From assembly GCA_030656215.1 (NCBI GenBank), contig JAUSOD010000010.1, forward strand, positions 1 to 64,000: a stretch of 64,000 nt of DNA, written 5' to 3'. Source of the DNA: Azoarcus sp. GTDB taxonomy: Bacteria > Pseudomonadota > Gammaproteobacteria > Burkholderiales > Rhodocyclaceae. A program made the position numbers and the translations under genes. This document shows positions 39,945-50,331 of this stretch, one piece after another. Every line of letters starts with the position of its first letter. The first letter of the stretch is position 1. The notes under the pieces are model-generated. The model did not search any database, was not told the DNA's origin, and saw only the letters and a program-made list of their open reading frames with translations.

Positions 39945-41016
39945 AGACACACAAAGCATCCTGGTTGTGGACGACACGCCGGATAATATCGAGGCCTTGC
40001 GTCAACTGCTGCGCGACGAGTACGTTGTGCATGCTGCCATTTCAGGCGAAAAGGGGCTTGCGATCGCGCTTGTTTCGCCTCAGCCGGACATCATCCTGCT
40101 CGACATCATGATGGCCGGGATGGATGGCTACGAAGTCTGCCGCAGGCTCAAGAGCAACCCCGCTACCGAGCACATCCCGGTAGTTTTCATCAGCGCGCTT
40201 GCGCAGACCGGCGACGAAGCCACCGGGCTGGAACTGGGCGCGGTGGATTACATCCGCAAGCCTTTTGAGCCGGTGGTGGTGAAGGCGAGGGTCCGCAACC
40301 ATCTGGCGCTCAAGCGCTATGAAAGAGGACTCGAGGCGCTGGTGGCGGCGCGTACGGCCGAACTGGTACTGACTCAGCAGGTCACCATTGAAGCGCTCGC
40401 AACGCTGGCCGAGTACCGCGATTCGGAGACCGGTGGCCATATCAAGCGTACTCAGAGCTACGTGCGGGCACTGGCAAGCCATCTGAGCGCACATGGCCCC
40501 TACCAGCATCTGCTGGACGCTGCCACCGTCGATCTGCTTTACCGCTGTGCCCCGCTGCACGACATCGGTAAGGTGGCGGTGCGCGATGTGGTCCTGCTCA
40601 AGCCGGGCAAGCTGACGCCGGAAGAGTTCGATGAAATGAAGCAGCATGTGGTTTATGGCAGCAAGGCGCTGGCAGTGGCCGAAGGCAGTCTGGGTAACAG
40701 CTCCTTTCTTGCGGTGGCGCGCGAGATCATCCTCGGACATCACGAAAAATGGGACGGTAGCGGTTATCCCTATGGACTCAAGGGCAGTGAAATTCCCTTT
40801 CCGGGCCGCCTGATGGCGATTGCAGACGTCTACGATGCGCTGATCAGTCGCCGGGTGTACAAGCCCGCTTTTTCGCATGGCCGCGCAATGGAGATCATTG
40901 TTGAAGGGCGCGGCGCGCATTTCGATCCTGCAATCGTCGACGCCTTCCTCTGTGTTGCCGATGAGTTCCAGCGCATTGCGCATGCGTACGCTGACGAAGG
41001 TCTGCAAGCGGGATGA
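39931..41016 (+). CDS. Response regulator REC-HD-GYP, c-di-GMP phosphodiesterase
   Basis: 361 residues. Receiver domain (1-120) with ILVVDDTPDN, phosphorylation Asp in ILLDIMMAGMDG and the switch Lys in YIRKPFEP; a coiled linker; then an HD-GYP domain (about 145-350) with APLHDIGKVAVRD and HHEKWDGSGYPYGLKG. All signature residues are present, so it should degrade c-di-GMP to pGpG or GMP when phosphorylated by the hybrid kinase. The start lies inside the kinase gene, supporting operon expression. Confidence 0.94.
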
Positions 41017-41078
41017 TCAAGTCGAGGCCGTGCGCGGCGAGGCTGCGGATGACGTGGCAGGGGAGCGGAGCGTTGGCA

Positions 41079-41087
41079 AGTGGATAA
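41079..41087 (-). promoter_or_regulatory. DnaA-box-like 9-mer before mnmG
   Basis: AGTGGATAA differs by one base from TGTGGATAA, the reverse complement of the DnaA box TTATCCACA. Only one copy is visible in this 185-bp intergenic region, so an origin is not supported on its own. Confidence 0.25.
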
Positions 41088-41104
41088 ACCCATGTTTAAG
41101 AATG

Positions 41105-41120
41105 ACTATTTCGTGAAACA
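41105..41120. promoter_or_regulatory. Degenerate parS-like site before mnmG
   Basis: The sequence ends CGTGAAACA, an exact right half of the chromosomal parS consensus TGTTTCACGTGAAACA; the left half matches poorly (11 of 16 overall). It lies 80 bp upstream of mnmG and 2.8 kb from parAB, a usual neighbourhood for parS. Confidence 0.25.
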
Positions 41121-41201
41121 TCGGCTGCTTGTGCTAGGCATTTGCGGCACAAAGGCGTAGAATCCTGCCCCTTCCCCCAAGGTAAGTGCGCGGAGCGCCA
41201 G

Positions 41202-43112
41202 ATGCTCTATCCCACCCGTTTCGATGTCATCGTAGTCGGCGGCGGTCATGCCGGGACCGAGGCTGCGCTCGCCGCGGCGCGCATGGGCGCGCAGACCCTG
41301 CTGCTGACCCACAATATCGAGACGCTGGGGCAGATGAGTTGCAATCCCTCGATCGGGGGCATCGGCAAGGGCCACCTGGTCAAGGAGGTCGATGCGCTCG
41401 GCGGCGCGATGGCTGCCGCCACCGACGAGGGCGGGATCCAGTTCCGCATCCTCAACGCGTCCAAGGGCCCGGCGGTGCGCGCCACCCGTGCCCAGGCCGA
41501 CCGCGTGCTGTACAAGGCGGCGATCCGCAAGCGGCTGGAAAACCAGCCCAATCTGTGGCTGTTCCAGCAGGCGGTGGACGACCTCTCCGTGGTTGGCGAC
41601 CGGGTCACCGGCGTTGTCACCCAGATCGGCTTGCGCTTCGAGGCGCCCACGGTGGTGCTCACCGCCGGCACCTTCCTCAATGGGCTGATTCACGTCGGAA
41701 TGCAGCATTACCCGGCCGGCCGCGCGGGTGACCCGCCGGCGATCTCGCTCGGCCAGCGCCTGAAGGAACTTGCGCTGCCGCAGGGCCGGCTCAAGACTGG
41801 CACTCCGCCGCGGCTCGATGCGCGCACCATCGATTTCTCGGTGATGACGGTGCAGCCGGGCGACGACCCGGTGCCGGTGTTCAGCTTTCTCGGCTCGGCC
41901 AGCCAGCACCCGGCGCAGCTGCCATGCTGGATGACCAGCACCAACGAACGCACTCACGACGTGATCCGCGCCAACCTCGATCGCTCGCCGATGTATTCCG
42001 GAGTGATCGAGGGCGTCGGGCCGCGCTACTGCCCGTCGATCGAGGACAAGATCCACCGCTTCGCCGACAAGGATAGCCACAACATCTTCCTCGAGCCGGA
42101 AGGGCTGGAGACGCACGAGATCTACCCCAACGGAATTTCCACCTCACTGCCTTTCGATGTGCAGCTGCAGGTCGTGCGCAGTATCCGTGGCCTGGAAAAC
42201 GCGCACATTCTGCGCCCCGGCTACGCCATCGAATACGACTACTTCGACCCGCGCAACCTGAAGTCCTCGCTGGAAACGAAGTCGATCGGCGGGCTGTTCT
42301 TCGCCGGTCAGATCAACGGTACCACCGGCTACGAGGAAGCTGCCGCACAGGGCCTGCTCGCCGGCGCCAATGCCGCGCTGCAGGTGCAGGGGCGCGAGGC
42401 CTGGTGTCCGCGCCGCGACGAGGCCTATCTCGGCGTGCTGGTCGACGACCTCGTCACCCGCGGCGTGTCCGAGCCTTATCGCATGTTCACCTCGCGCGCC
42501 GAATACCGCCTGCAGCTGCGCGAGGACAATGCCGATCTGCGCCTGACCGAGAAGGGGCGCGAACTCGGCCTGGTGGACGACGTGCGCTGGGCGGCGTTCT
42601 GCACCAAACGCGAGGCGATCGAGCGCGAGATGGCGCGACTGAAGGCGGCCTGGGCGCGGCCGGAGGCGATCCCGGTGGAAGATCAGCAACGTGTGGTCGG
42701 CCAGTTGCTGGAGCGCGAATACCGCTACTTCGAACTGCTGCGTCGCCCCGAAGCGAGCTACGCTGCGCTGATGAGCCTGCCGGGGGCGCCGGACAACCCG
42801 GAAACCGATCCGCAAGTGGTCGAGCAGCTCGAGATCGCGGCCAAGTACCAAGGCTACATCGACCGCCAGCAGGACGAGGTGGCGCGCCAGCTGCAGGCCG
42901 AATCCACCGCGTTGCCGCCCGACCTCGACTACACCGAGGTGCGCGGCCTGTCCAAGGAAGTGCAGCAGCGCCTCAACCAGCACAAGCCAGAAACCATCGG
43001 TCAGGCCGGACGCATCCAGGGCATTACCCCGGCTGCAATCTCGCTGCTGCTGGTGTGGCTCAAGCGTCGCGATCTGGCGGCGCGGGCGGGTGTGGAGCGG
43101 CGTACCGCATGA
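41202..43112 (+). CDS. mnmG: tRNA U34 carboxymethylaminomethyl synthase MnmG
   Basis: 636 residues, full length. FAD-binding [17 protein letters not shown] at the N-terminus, [16 protein letters not shown], and the C-terminal tRNA-interacting domain ([41 protein letters not shown]). With MnmE it installs the cmnm5 group on wobble uridine of several tRNAs. The start at 41202 follows CGGAG; the earlier in-frame ATG at 41142 would add a non-conserved leader. The stop overlaps rsmG by ATGA. Confidence 0.97.
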   Translation: MLYPTRFDVIVVGGGHAGTEAALAAARMGAQTLLLTHNIETLGQMSCNPSIGGIGKGHLVKEVDALGGAMAAATDEGGIQFRILNASKGPAVRATRAQADRVLYKAAIRKRLENQPNLWLFQQAVDDLSVVGDRVTGVVTQIGLRFEAPTVVLTAGTFLNGLIHVGMQHYPAGRAGDPPAISLGQRLKELALPQGRLKTGTPPRLDARTIDFSVMTVQPGDDPVPVFSFLGSASQHPAQLPCWMTSTNERTHDVIRANLDRSPMYSGVIEGVGPRYCPSIEDKIHRFADKDSHNIFLEPEGLETHEIYPNGISTSLPFDVQLQVVRSIRGLENAHILRPGYAIEYDYFDPRNLKSSLETKSIGGLFFAGQINGTTGYEEAAAQGLLAGANAALQVQGREAWCPRRDEAYLGVLVDDLVTRGVSEPYRMFTSRAEYRLQLREDNADLRLTEKGRELGLVDDVRWAAFCTKREAIEREMARLKAAWARPEAIPVEDQQRVVGQLLEREYRYFELLRRPEASYAALMSLPGAPDNPETDPQVVEQLEIAAKYQGYIDRQQDEVARQLQAESTALPPDLDYTEVRGLSKEVQQRLNQHKPETIGQAGRIQGITPAAISLLLVWLKRRDLAARAGVERRTA

Positions 43113-43762
43113 GTGGCGCGCTCGCCCCCCACGCCGGTCAGCTGGCGGACGGCATTGCCGCGCTCGGCATGGTGCTGCCGCAGGAAACCGTCGATCGGCT
43201 GCTCGCCTTCGGCGAATTGCTGCTCAAGTGGAACCGGGTCTACAACCTCACGGCAATCCGCAATCCGCAGGAAGTCATCACCCACCACCTGCTCGATTCG
43301 CTGGCGGTGCTGCCGTGGGTGGGCACGCTGGGCAAGCTCGCCGATATCGGCTCGGGCGGCGGCCTGCCGGGCATACCGCTGGCCATTGTGCACAGCGGGC
43401 TGGTGGTGAGCTCGGTGGAGACGGTCAACAAGAAGGCCAGCTTTCAGCAACAGGCCAAGATCGAGCTTGGGCTGGGCAATTTCAGCGTGATCAACGCGCG
43501 GGTCGAGCAGGTGCAGCCCGATCGCCTGCCCGGTGGCGCGGCCGACGGCGTGATCTCGCGTGCTTTTTCCAGCCTTGCCGATTTCGCCCGGCTTTCCGGC
43601 CATCTGGTGGCCGAGGGCGGTGCGCTGTATGCGATGAAGGGCGTGCACCCGGCTGACGAGCTGGGTGCGCTGCCGGACGGCTGGGTACTGAGCGAAGTCC
43701 ATCCGCTCACCGTGCCGGGGCTGGGTGCCGAGCGCCACCTGCTGGTGATCCGGCGAGGATAG
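43109..43762 (+). CDS. rsmG: 16S rRNA G527 N7-methyltransferase RsmG
   Basis: 217 residues. The SAM-binding core [17 protein letters not shown] is typical of RsmG, preceded by [26 protein letters not shown]. It methylates G527 of 16S rRNA. Translation is coupled to mnmG through a 4-base overlap. The longer 452-codon track ORF in another reading of its upstream region is an artefact. Confidence 0.95.
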   Translation: MSGALAPHAGQLADGIAALGMVLPQETVDRLLAFGELLLKWNRVYNLTAIRNPQEVITHHLLDSLAVLPWVGTLGKLADIGSGGGLPGIPLAIVHSGLVVSSVETVNKKASFQQQAKIELGLGNFSVINARVEQVQPDRLPGGAADGVISRAFSSLADFARLSGHLVAEGGALYAMKGVHPADELGALPDGWVLSEVHPLTVPGLGAERHLLVIRRG

Positions 43763-43879
43763 GCGAGACATGCCGATGAAATTGATTGCAGTACGCGTGC
43801 TGCGCCGCCGCATTGAACTACACTTCCGGACGTGCGCACCCCGCGTGCGTCCTGCAACCGGAATCCTCTGACCACGACC

Positions 43880-44650
43880 ATGGCGCGTATTTTTTGTGTG
43901 GCCAACCAGAAAGGTGGGGTCGGCAAGACCACCACCTGCGTCAACCTCGCCGCAGCCCTGCATCAGGCCGGTCAGCGCACGCTGCTCATCGACCTCGATC
44001 CGCAGGGTAATGCCACCATGGGTAGCGGGGTGGAGAAGCGCAGCCTCACGCAGTCGGTGTATCACCTGCTGGTCGGGCTGGCCGGGCTGGCCGAAGTGCG
44101 CCTCACGTCGTCGACCGGCGGCTACGACATCCTGCCGGCCAACCGCGATCTGGCCGGTGCCGAGATCGAGCTGGTCAATCTCGACAACCGCGAAAAGCGC
44201 CTGCGCGATGCGCTCAAGGTTTTCGATGCCGAATACGACTTCGTCCTGATCGACTGCCCGCCGTCGCTGTCGCTGCTCACCCTCAACGGTCTGTGCGCCT
44301 CGCATGGCGTGATCATCCCGATGCAGTGCGAATACTACGCGCTGGAAGGGCTGTCCGATCTGGTCAGCTCGATCAAGAAGGTGCACGCCAACCTCAACCG
44401 CGAACTCAAGATCATCGGCCTGCTGCGGGTGATGTTCGACCCGCGGGTGACCTTGCAGCAGCAGGTCTCGGCCCAGCTCGAGAGCCATTTCGGCGACAAG
44501 GTGTTCAGTGCGATCGTGCCGCGCAATGTGCGTCTGGCCGAAGCCCCCAGCCACGGCATGCCCGGCGTGGTGTTCGACAAATCGTCCAAGGGCGCCCAGG
44601 CATATTTGGCCTTCGCCGCCGAGATGATCGAGCGGGTGAAGACCCTGTGA
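43880..44650 (+). CDS. parA: Chromosome partitioning ATPase ParA
   Basis: 256 residues with the deviant Walker A KGGVGKTT near the N-terminus, the second motif LLIDLDPQGNATMGSG, and VLIDCPPSLSLLTLNGL. It acts with ParB and parS in origin segregation. The ATG at 43880 gives the family-standard MARIFCVANQKGG opening; the upstream extension in the track ORF is not conserved-looking. Confidence 0.95.
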   Translation: MARIFCVANQKGGVGKTTTCVNLAAALHQAGQRTLLIDLDPQGNATMGSGVEKRSLTQSVYHLLVGLAGLAEVRLTSSTGGYDILPANRDLAGAEIELVNLDNREKRLRDALKVFDAEYDFVLIDCPPSLSLLTLNGLCASHGVIIPMQCEYYALEGLSDLVSSIKKVHANLNRELKIIGLLRVMFDPRVTLQQQVSAQLESHFGDKVFSAIVPRNVRLAEAPSHGMPGVVFDKSSKGAQAYLAFAAEMIERVKTL

Positions 44651-44729
44651 GGTCTGCCATGATCCGGAGTGCAGCTTTGTTCCTCCTGCCGGAATCCCGT
44701 TCCGGTGCCACCGAACCGAAGACGGACGC

Positions 44730-45581
44730 ATGAGCCCACCCAAACTCAAAGGCCTCGGCCGCGGCCTGGATGCACTGCTGGCTGCCAACCGCGACGACGA
44801 AGCCGACAAGGGCGCGTTGCAGATGCTGTCGACCGACGCGCTGCAGCCCGGCAAGTACCAGCCGCGCACACGCATGGACCCCGGTTCGCTCGAGGAGCTG
44901 GCGGCGTCGATCAAGGCGCAGGGTGTGATGCAGCCCATTCTCGTGCGCTCGGTCGGCGAGGACGAGTACGAGATCATTGCCGGCGAGCGGCGCTGGCGCG
45001 CGGCGCAGATCGCCGGCCTGGACGAGGTGCCCTGCCTGGTGCGCGAGATCCCCGACGAAGCCGCCCTGGCGATGTCACTGATCGAGAACATCCAGCGCGA
45101 AGACCTCAATCCGCTCGAGGAAGCCGGCGGTATCCAGCGTCTGATCGACGAGTTCGCGATGACCCACCAGCAAGCGGCCGATGCGGTTGGCCGTTCGCGC
45201 CCGGCGGCCTCCAACCTGTTGCGCCTGCTCAACCTGGCGCGCCCGGTGCAGGAGCTGCTGATGGCCGGCGACATCGACATGGGCCACGCCCGGGCCTTGC
45301 TGCCGCTCGACGGCGCGAGTCAGATCCAGCTTGCCAACTTTGTGGCGGCCCGCCAGTTGTCGGTGCGCGACACCGAGCGCCTGGTACAGCACACGCTGAA
45401 CCCGCGGCCCAAGAAAGCGGCGCTCACGCCCGATCGCGACATCGTTCGGCTCGAAGAGGAAATCGCCGACGCCATCGGCGCCACGGTGAAGATCAAGGCC
45501 AACAAGAAGGGCGCTGGCGAGGTCACGATCCGCTTTGGCAGCCTCGATCAGCTCGATGGGCTGCTCGGCCGTCTGCGCTGA
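44730..45581 (+). CDS. parB: Chromosome partitioning protein ParB
   Basis: 283 residues. The family opening KLKGLGRGLDALLA is followed by the CTP-binding N-domain (QPRTRMDPGSLEELAASIKAQGVMQPI, GERRWRAAQIAGL, SLIENIQREDLNPLEEA), a helix-turn-helix (HQQAADAVGRSRPAASNLLRLLNL) and a C-terminal dimerisation domain. It is 79 bp after parA. Clear parS copies were not found in the window. Confidence 0.95.
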   Translation: MSPPKLKGLGRGLDALLAANRDDEADKGALQMLSTDALQPGKYQPRTRMDPGSLEELAASIKAQGVMQPILVRSVGEDEYEIIAGERRWRAAQIAGLDEVPCLVREIPDEAALAMSLIENIQREDLNPLEEAGGIQRLIDEFAMTHQQAADAVGRSRPAASNLLRLLNLARPVQELLMAGDIDMGHARALLPLDGASQIQLANFVAARQLSVRDTERLVQHTLNPRPKKAALTPDRDIVRLEEEIADAIGATVKIKANKKGAGEVTIRFGSLDQLDGLLGRLR

Positions 45582-45612
45582 ACCTGCAGCAGTCTCCGGC
45601 GCGGCCGGGGGC

Positions 45613-48423
45613 TCAGGTGCCCGCCGCCACCGCTTCGTTTTCGCCCCGTTTCGGTGGCAGTGGCGAGAAATAGCCGACGATCAGCAAGAGCAGGCCGGCG
45701 CCGATGAAGGACACGATGCGCGCCAGCGCCCCGCTGGCCGCCATGTCCACCAGGAACAACTTGATCACCACCGCGCCCATCAGGCCCGCACCTGCCAGCC
45801 ACATCATGCGGCTGACGCGGCGGCCGGCGAGCAGCATCAAACCCAGGCCGAGTACCGCCCAACATAGCGACAGGGTCGCCTGGGTGGTGTCCGAGGCGAG
45901 CAGGTCTGACAGATTCCACGCGACGCCGGTGGTGTGATGGACGGCGCGCAACAGCATACCGTTGAACGCGATGAATGCGGTCGCAGCGATTGCCGCCTGC
46001 AGGCGGACGAGCGGCCCGGCGTTGCGTTCCAGCACGTCGGCCGCGCGCTGCAGCCACCACGCAATCGCCCCCAGCGTGATGATCAGCACGACATCGAGCG
46101 GGTTCAGCAGCGGCACGTAGCGGAGTGGGCTCGCGTCGCCATTGCCCACCGTCTGCGCCGCTGCCGACCACAGCGCCAACGCGCCGGCCACGGGGGCCGC
46201 GGCCCACAGCAGGTAAGCGCTGCGCCAGTGCGACAACGGCCACCGGTCGCTGCGCGCGCGTTGCGCCAGCAGCGCAAGAACCAGCGCCGGTGGGAGGGCG
46301 AAGGCGGCAAGTTGCCAGCCCTCACCCACGACCAGGCTTGCCACCCGCTGGCCAATCTCCTGCGACAGGGCAAACGCCACCACCCACACCCCGGCAGCAT
46401 GGCCAAGCGTGAGCAGGGAGCGATCGAGCCGGCGGTGGTCGAGCCAGTCGTGGTCGAGCGCACGCAGGCAGACAACATGCAGTAGCAGGCCGAGCGGCCA
46501 CGCCAGCCAGCCAGCATGACCGGACGGCGGCACGCCGTAAGCGGTGGTTTGCGCCACCGCCAGGGTCATGCCTGCGAGTGGCAGCAAACCCGCACTGCAC
46601 AGCCCCGGCCACTGGAGGCGCGGGCACAGGCGGGTTGCCAGTGCCCCGCTCAGTGCGAACAACAGCAGTGCGGCGGTGGGCTGGTGGCCGGTGGCGAGGT
46701 GGGTGTCGATCTCTGCCCAGGCGCCGCCGAGCCACCACAGCCAGGCCCAGCCGAGCAGCACCTGACCCAGCGTGCGCAGGCGGGTGGTGGAATCGGTCTG
46801 GCGCTCGGCGCACCAGGCACTGAAGAATGCGGCCGCGGCAATCAGGGTGGTGCCAAGCAGTGCGCTGTTCATCAGCGCCGGGTTGCGCAGCGCAGGATGT
46901 TGCGCCAGGTCCGCGGCGAACAGCACGGCGGCGCCGGCCTGCAGCAACAGCCCCGCGGAGGCCGCGAGCCTGCGTTGCTGGCGCAGTCCCACCCACCATA
47001 GCGCTGCGCCTTCGAGCGCCCACGCCGCGGCGCTCCAGCGGCCGTCGAAGGCAAGCGGCAGGGCCAGGGTGAGAAAGGTGATGCCGAGCGCGGTGAAGCT
47101 TAGCACGAGCAGGCCGAGTGCCGGTTTGCCCAAGCGGTGCAGCGCGGCGGCGAGCAACAGGTAGAAAAGCCCGACCGCAGCGGCGCTCCACGCCAATGCA
47201 TGGGGCATGCCGAACACCAGTGCTGCCTGCAGCCCGAAACCGACCACCGGCACGCCGAACACCAGGGTGCCGTCCACCGGATCGTGCAGTGTCGGCGCAC
47301 GCTTCCACGCATAGGCCACGGCGGCGGCGACATACATCAGGAAGAACAGCACGAGGAAGGGTTCGGTGGTGGAAAAGTGCCACGGATCGTAAAAGCGCGC
47401 ACCCCAGGCCAGGCCGATGGCGAAGGTGAACACAAAGCCGGTGAGGTTGAGCCCGCGCCACGCCTTGCGCCACGCCAGCACCAGCACGCCGGCATTGAGG
47501 ATGGCGTAGTAGCCGAACAGCTGGACATGGCTGCCCTCGCCGGTCGACGCCAGAATGGGCGCGGCAAAGCCGCCGGCGGTGCCGATGATGGCCAGCGCCG
47601 GTGCGTCCTGGCGGATCGCAAGCACGGCGGCAACTGCGACCAGCGCGAGCATCAGGACGAAGGTGGCGCCCACCGGCAGGATGCCGTACAGCCGCAGCGC
47701 GGCGAAAGCGCTCAGGTAGAGCACCGCGATGCCGCCACCTTGCAGGCTCAGGCCGTAGCCGCGATTGCGCTCGCGCAGGCGCCAGCCGAGTGCGCCGAGC
47801 GCAAGGCCGAACAGGGCAATGCCCGCCAGCCGCAGTTCGGGTGGGAGCATCGCGTGTTCGACCGCGTAGCGGGCGAGGAAGGCGAGGCCGAAGAACAGCA
47901 CCAGGATGCCGGCGCGAACGAGGGTGTTGCCACCAAACAGAAAGCTCCGACAGCGGGTGTAGAGCGCGTCGAGGTCGACGCCGCCGGCAGGTTTGGCGCC
48001 GGCCGTGGGGTGTGCGGGTGACTGGTGCGGCGCGTGGGCCGGGTCTGCGCCATGGGGGGCAGGGGCCTCGGTCTGGCCAGTCGGGGTGGTGTTGTGCGCC
48101 ACCACCGCGGTCTCGGGCGGGCGGGGGAGCTCGAGATCGAAGACAAGTTCGGTTGCCGTCGTGCCTTCGTGCCGGAGCGCAGTTTCGGCCGCGATCCGCG
48201 CGTCGTCGCCATTCGGAAGGCCGCGCTGTGCGAACTGCTCGGTCAGGGCCGCAAGCTCGTGCTCGAGTTTCGCGATCCGGCTTTCCTGGTGCGCAATGGA
48301 TGCCATGCGCTCCTTGCGCAGGCTGGCGATCATGGCACCGAGGACCGCGCCGGCAACGGCGCCGCCGGCACCGTCCATCAGGCCAAGCAGCGCGCCAGCC
48401 AGGATCCACAGCAAGATATTCAC
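45613..48423 (-). CDS. DUF2339 multi-pass membrane protein
   Basis: 936 residues with more than 20 predicted membrane helices. The N-terminus (LLWILAGALLGLMDGAGGAVAGAVLG) is followed by a soluble segment with a coiled coil (HQESRIAKLEHELAALTEQF) and a Pro/Ala/His-rich linker; then GGNTLVRAGILVLFFGLAFLARYAVEH, characteristic of DUF2339. Function unknown, with a suggested envelope role. It converges with parB. Confidence 0.85.
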   Translation of the reverse strand: MNILLWILAGALLGLMDGAGGAVAGAVLGAMIASLRKERMASIAHQESRIAKLEHELAALTEQFAQRGLPNGDDARIAAETALRHEGTTATELVFDLELPRPPETAVVAHNTTPTGQTEAPAPHGADPAHAPHQSPAHPTAGAKPAGGVDLDALYTRCRSFLFGGNTLVRAGILVLFFGLAFLARYAVEHAMLPPELRLAGIALFGLALGALGWRLRERNRGYGLSLQGGGIAVLYLSAFAALRLYGILPVGATFVLMLALVAVAAVLAIRQDAPALAIIGTAGGFAAPILASTGEGSHVQLFGYYAILNAGVLVLAWRKAWRGLNLTGFVFTFAIGLAWGARFYDPWHFSTTEPFLVLFFLMYVAAAVAYAWKRAPTLHDPVDGTLVFGVPVVGFGLQAALVFGMPHALAWSAAAVGLFYLLLAAALHRLGKPALGLLVLSFTALGITFLTLALPLAFDGRWSAAAWALEGAALWWVGLRQQRRLAASAGLLLQAGAAVLFAADLAQHPALRNPALMNSALLGTTLIAAAAFFSAWCAERQTDSTTRLRTLGQVLLGWAWLWWLGGAWAEIDTHLATGHQPTAALLLFALSGALATRLCPRLQWPGLCSAGLLPLAGMTLAVAQTTAYGVPPSGHAGWLAWPLGLLLHVVCLRALDHDWLDHRRLDRSLLTLGHAAGVWVVAFALSQEIGQRVASLVVGEGWQLAAFALPPALVLALLAQRARSDRWPLSHWRSAYLLWAAAPVAGALALWSAAAQTVGNGDASPLRYVPLLNPLDVVLIITLGAIAWWLQRAADVLERNAGPLVRLQAAIAATAFIAFNGMLLRAVHHTTGVAWNLSDLLASDTTQATLSLCWAVLGLGLMLLAGRRVSRMMWLAGAGLMGAVVIKLFLVDMAASGALARIVSFIGAGLLLLIVGYFSPLPPKRGENEAVAAGT

Positions 48424-48447
48424 CTCATGTACTCCGCGGTCGTGCGT

Positions 48448-50331
48448 TCAGCGCATATCGCCGCGCAGGGCGGTGACTTGCTGCTGCAGACGTTCGGGGG
48501 TGGCATCGAGCGCGGCCAGCGGTGCGGCCACGGCCAGCTCGATGCGGCTGAATACTCCGCGGTGCAGCAGGCGCGATAGCGCCGGCCCGTCCTTGCGCGA
48601 GAAGCTGCTGCCCCACAGGCCGCGCAGCGCCATCGGTACCACCGGCACCGGTGTGCGCTCGACGATGCGGCGGATGCCGGGGCGGAAAGGGTAAAGCTCG
48701 CCGGTGTCGGTGATCCGTCCTTCGGGAAAGATCGCCACCAGCTCGCCATTTTCGAGCGCACGGGCGGCCTCGTCGAAGGCGCGTTCCATCATCGCTCCGT
48801 CCTCCTTTGCCGAGGCAATCGGGATGGCGCGGCTCTCTCGGAATGCAAAGGACAGCAGCGGCATGCGGAAGATGCGGTGATCCATCACGAAGCGCACCGG
48901 GCGGCGGCTTGCGGCCATGATCACCAGCGCATCGACAAAGCTGACGTGGTTGCATACCAACACCGCCGGGCCGGTTGCCGGAATGTGCTCGATGCCCTTC
49001 ACTCTGAGCCGATAGACGGTGTGCACCAGCAGCCAGACCAGAAAGCGGAGCAGGAACTCGGGTACCAGGGTGTAGATGTATACCGCCACCACCGCATTGA
49101 GTGCCGCCGTGACCAGGAATAGCTGCGGCACGCTGAACCCGAGCGCGAGCAGGCCGGCGCCCATGCCCGCGGCGACGACCATGAAAAACGCATTGAGGAT
49201 GTTGTTGCCGGCGATGATGCGCGAGCGATGAGCGGGCTCGCTGCGGCTCTGGATCAGGGCATACAGGGGCACGATGAAGAAGCCGCCGAAGACCCCGATC
49301 GCCACCAGATCGGCCAGTACCCGCCAGGTGCCCGGCTCGGCGAGAATCTCGCCGAGTGCCAGCGGGCCGGCCGTTGCAGTGCTTGCCAACGCGCTGCTCC
49401 ACCACAGGTCGAGTGCGAACACGGATAGCCCGATCGAGCCCAGGGGCACCAGCCCGAGTTCCACGTGACCCCCGGACATCCGCTCGCACAACAGTGAGCC
49501 GATGCCGATGCCGACCGAGAACACGGCGAGCAGCAATACGACAGCGTGCTCGTTGCCGCCGAGCACGTCCTTGGCGTAGGCCGGAAACTGCGACAGGAAC
49601 ACCGCACCGTAGAACCAGAACCACGACACGCCAAGGATGGAGAGGAATACCGTCCGGTTGCGCCGGGTGAAGTTGAAATTGCGCCACGTTTCGGTGATCG
49701 GATTCCAGTTGATCCGCAGTGTCGGCGCAGCCGCCGCTGCGACCGGAATGCCCCGGCTGGAGAAATAGCCCAGCAGCGCGAGTACGACCACCGTGGCAGA
49801 CACCCAACCGATGCCGTGCTCGAGGCTGATCAGCAGCCCACCCGTCAGGGTGCCGATCAGGATCGCGAGAAAGGTGCCGGCTTCGACGATCGCATTACCA
49901 CCCACCAACTCGTCCTCACGCAGGTGTTGTGGCAGGATGGCGTACTTGACGGGGCCGAAAAGCGACGATTGTCCCCCCATCAGGAAAAGACAGATCAGCA
50001 TCAGGGCAAGCGACTGGAGCGCAAACGCAGCAGTGGCGAGCAGCATGATCACGACCTCAAGAAGCTTGGTGAACCGGATCAGCCGGCTCTTCTCGTATTT
50101 ATCGGCAATTTGTCCGGCGGTGGCCGAGAACAAGAAAAAGGGCAGGATGAAAATACCAGCGCACAGATTCACCAGTACGCCCGGTGACATGGTGGTGTAG
50201 CGTGTCGCCTGGAAAGTGAGCAGCACCACCAGTGCGTTCTTGTATACGTTATCGTTGAAGGCGCCGAGGAACTGGGTCAGGAAGAAAGGCAGGAAGCGCC
50301 GCAGCCGCATCAGGGCGAACTGATGACTCAT
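48448..50331 (-). CDS. LplT-like MFS transporter fused to PlsC acyltransferase
   Basis: 627 residues. The N-terminal MFS half (about 1-420, 12 helices) resembles lysophospholipid flippase LplT (FLGAFNDNVYKNALVVLLTF). The C-terminal PlsC domain (about 430-610) has the HX4D catalytic motif NHVSFVD and the acceptor motif FPEGRIT. Together they could flip lysophospholipid inward and re-acylate it. The AMP-ligase third domain found in full-length bacterial fusions of this type is absent. The ATG at 50331 is preferred over upstream codons because it begins the conserved MSHQFALMR stretch. Confidence 0.87.
   Translation of the reverse strand: MSHQFALMRLRRFLPFFLTQFLGAFNDNVYKNALVVLLTFQATRYTTMSPGVLVNLCAGIFILPFFLFSATAGQIADKYEKSRLIRFTKLLEVVIMLLATAAFALQSLALMLICLFLMGGQSSLFGPVKYAILPQHLREDELVGGNAIVEAGTFLAILIGTLTGGLLISLEHGIGWVSATVVVLALLGYFSSRGIPVAAAAAPTLRINWNPITETWRNFNFTRRNRTVFLSILGVSWFWFYGAVFLSQFPAYAKDVLGGNEHAVVLLLAVFSVGIGIGSLLCERMSGGHVELGLVPLGSIGLSVFALDLWWSSALASTATAGPLALGEILAEPGTWRVLADLVAIGVFGGFFIVPLYALIQSRSEPAHRSRIIAGNNILNAFFMVVAAGMGAGLLALGFSVPQLFLVTAALNAVVAVYIYTLVPEFLLRFLVWLLVHTVYRLRVKGIEHIPATGPAVLVCNHVSFVDALVIMAASRRPVRFVMDHRIFRMPLLSFAFRESRAIPIASAKEDGAMMERAFDEAARALENGELVAIFPEGRITDTGELYPFRPGIRRIVERTPVPVVPMALRGLWGSSFSRKDGPALSRLLHRGVFSRIELAVAAPLAALDATPERLQQQVTALRGDMR

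Noticed and set aside
41017-41201. Chromosomal origin upstream of mnmG
   Set aside because: Only one imperfect DnaA box and no AT-rich unwinding element are seen. In betaproteobacteria the origin is usually beside dnaA, which is not here.
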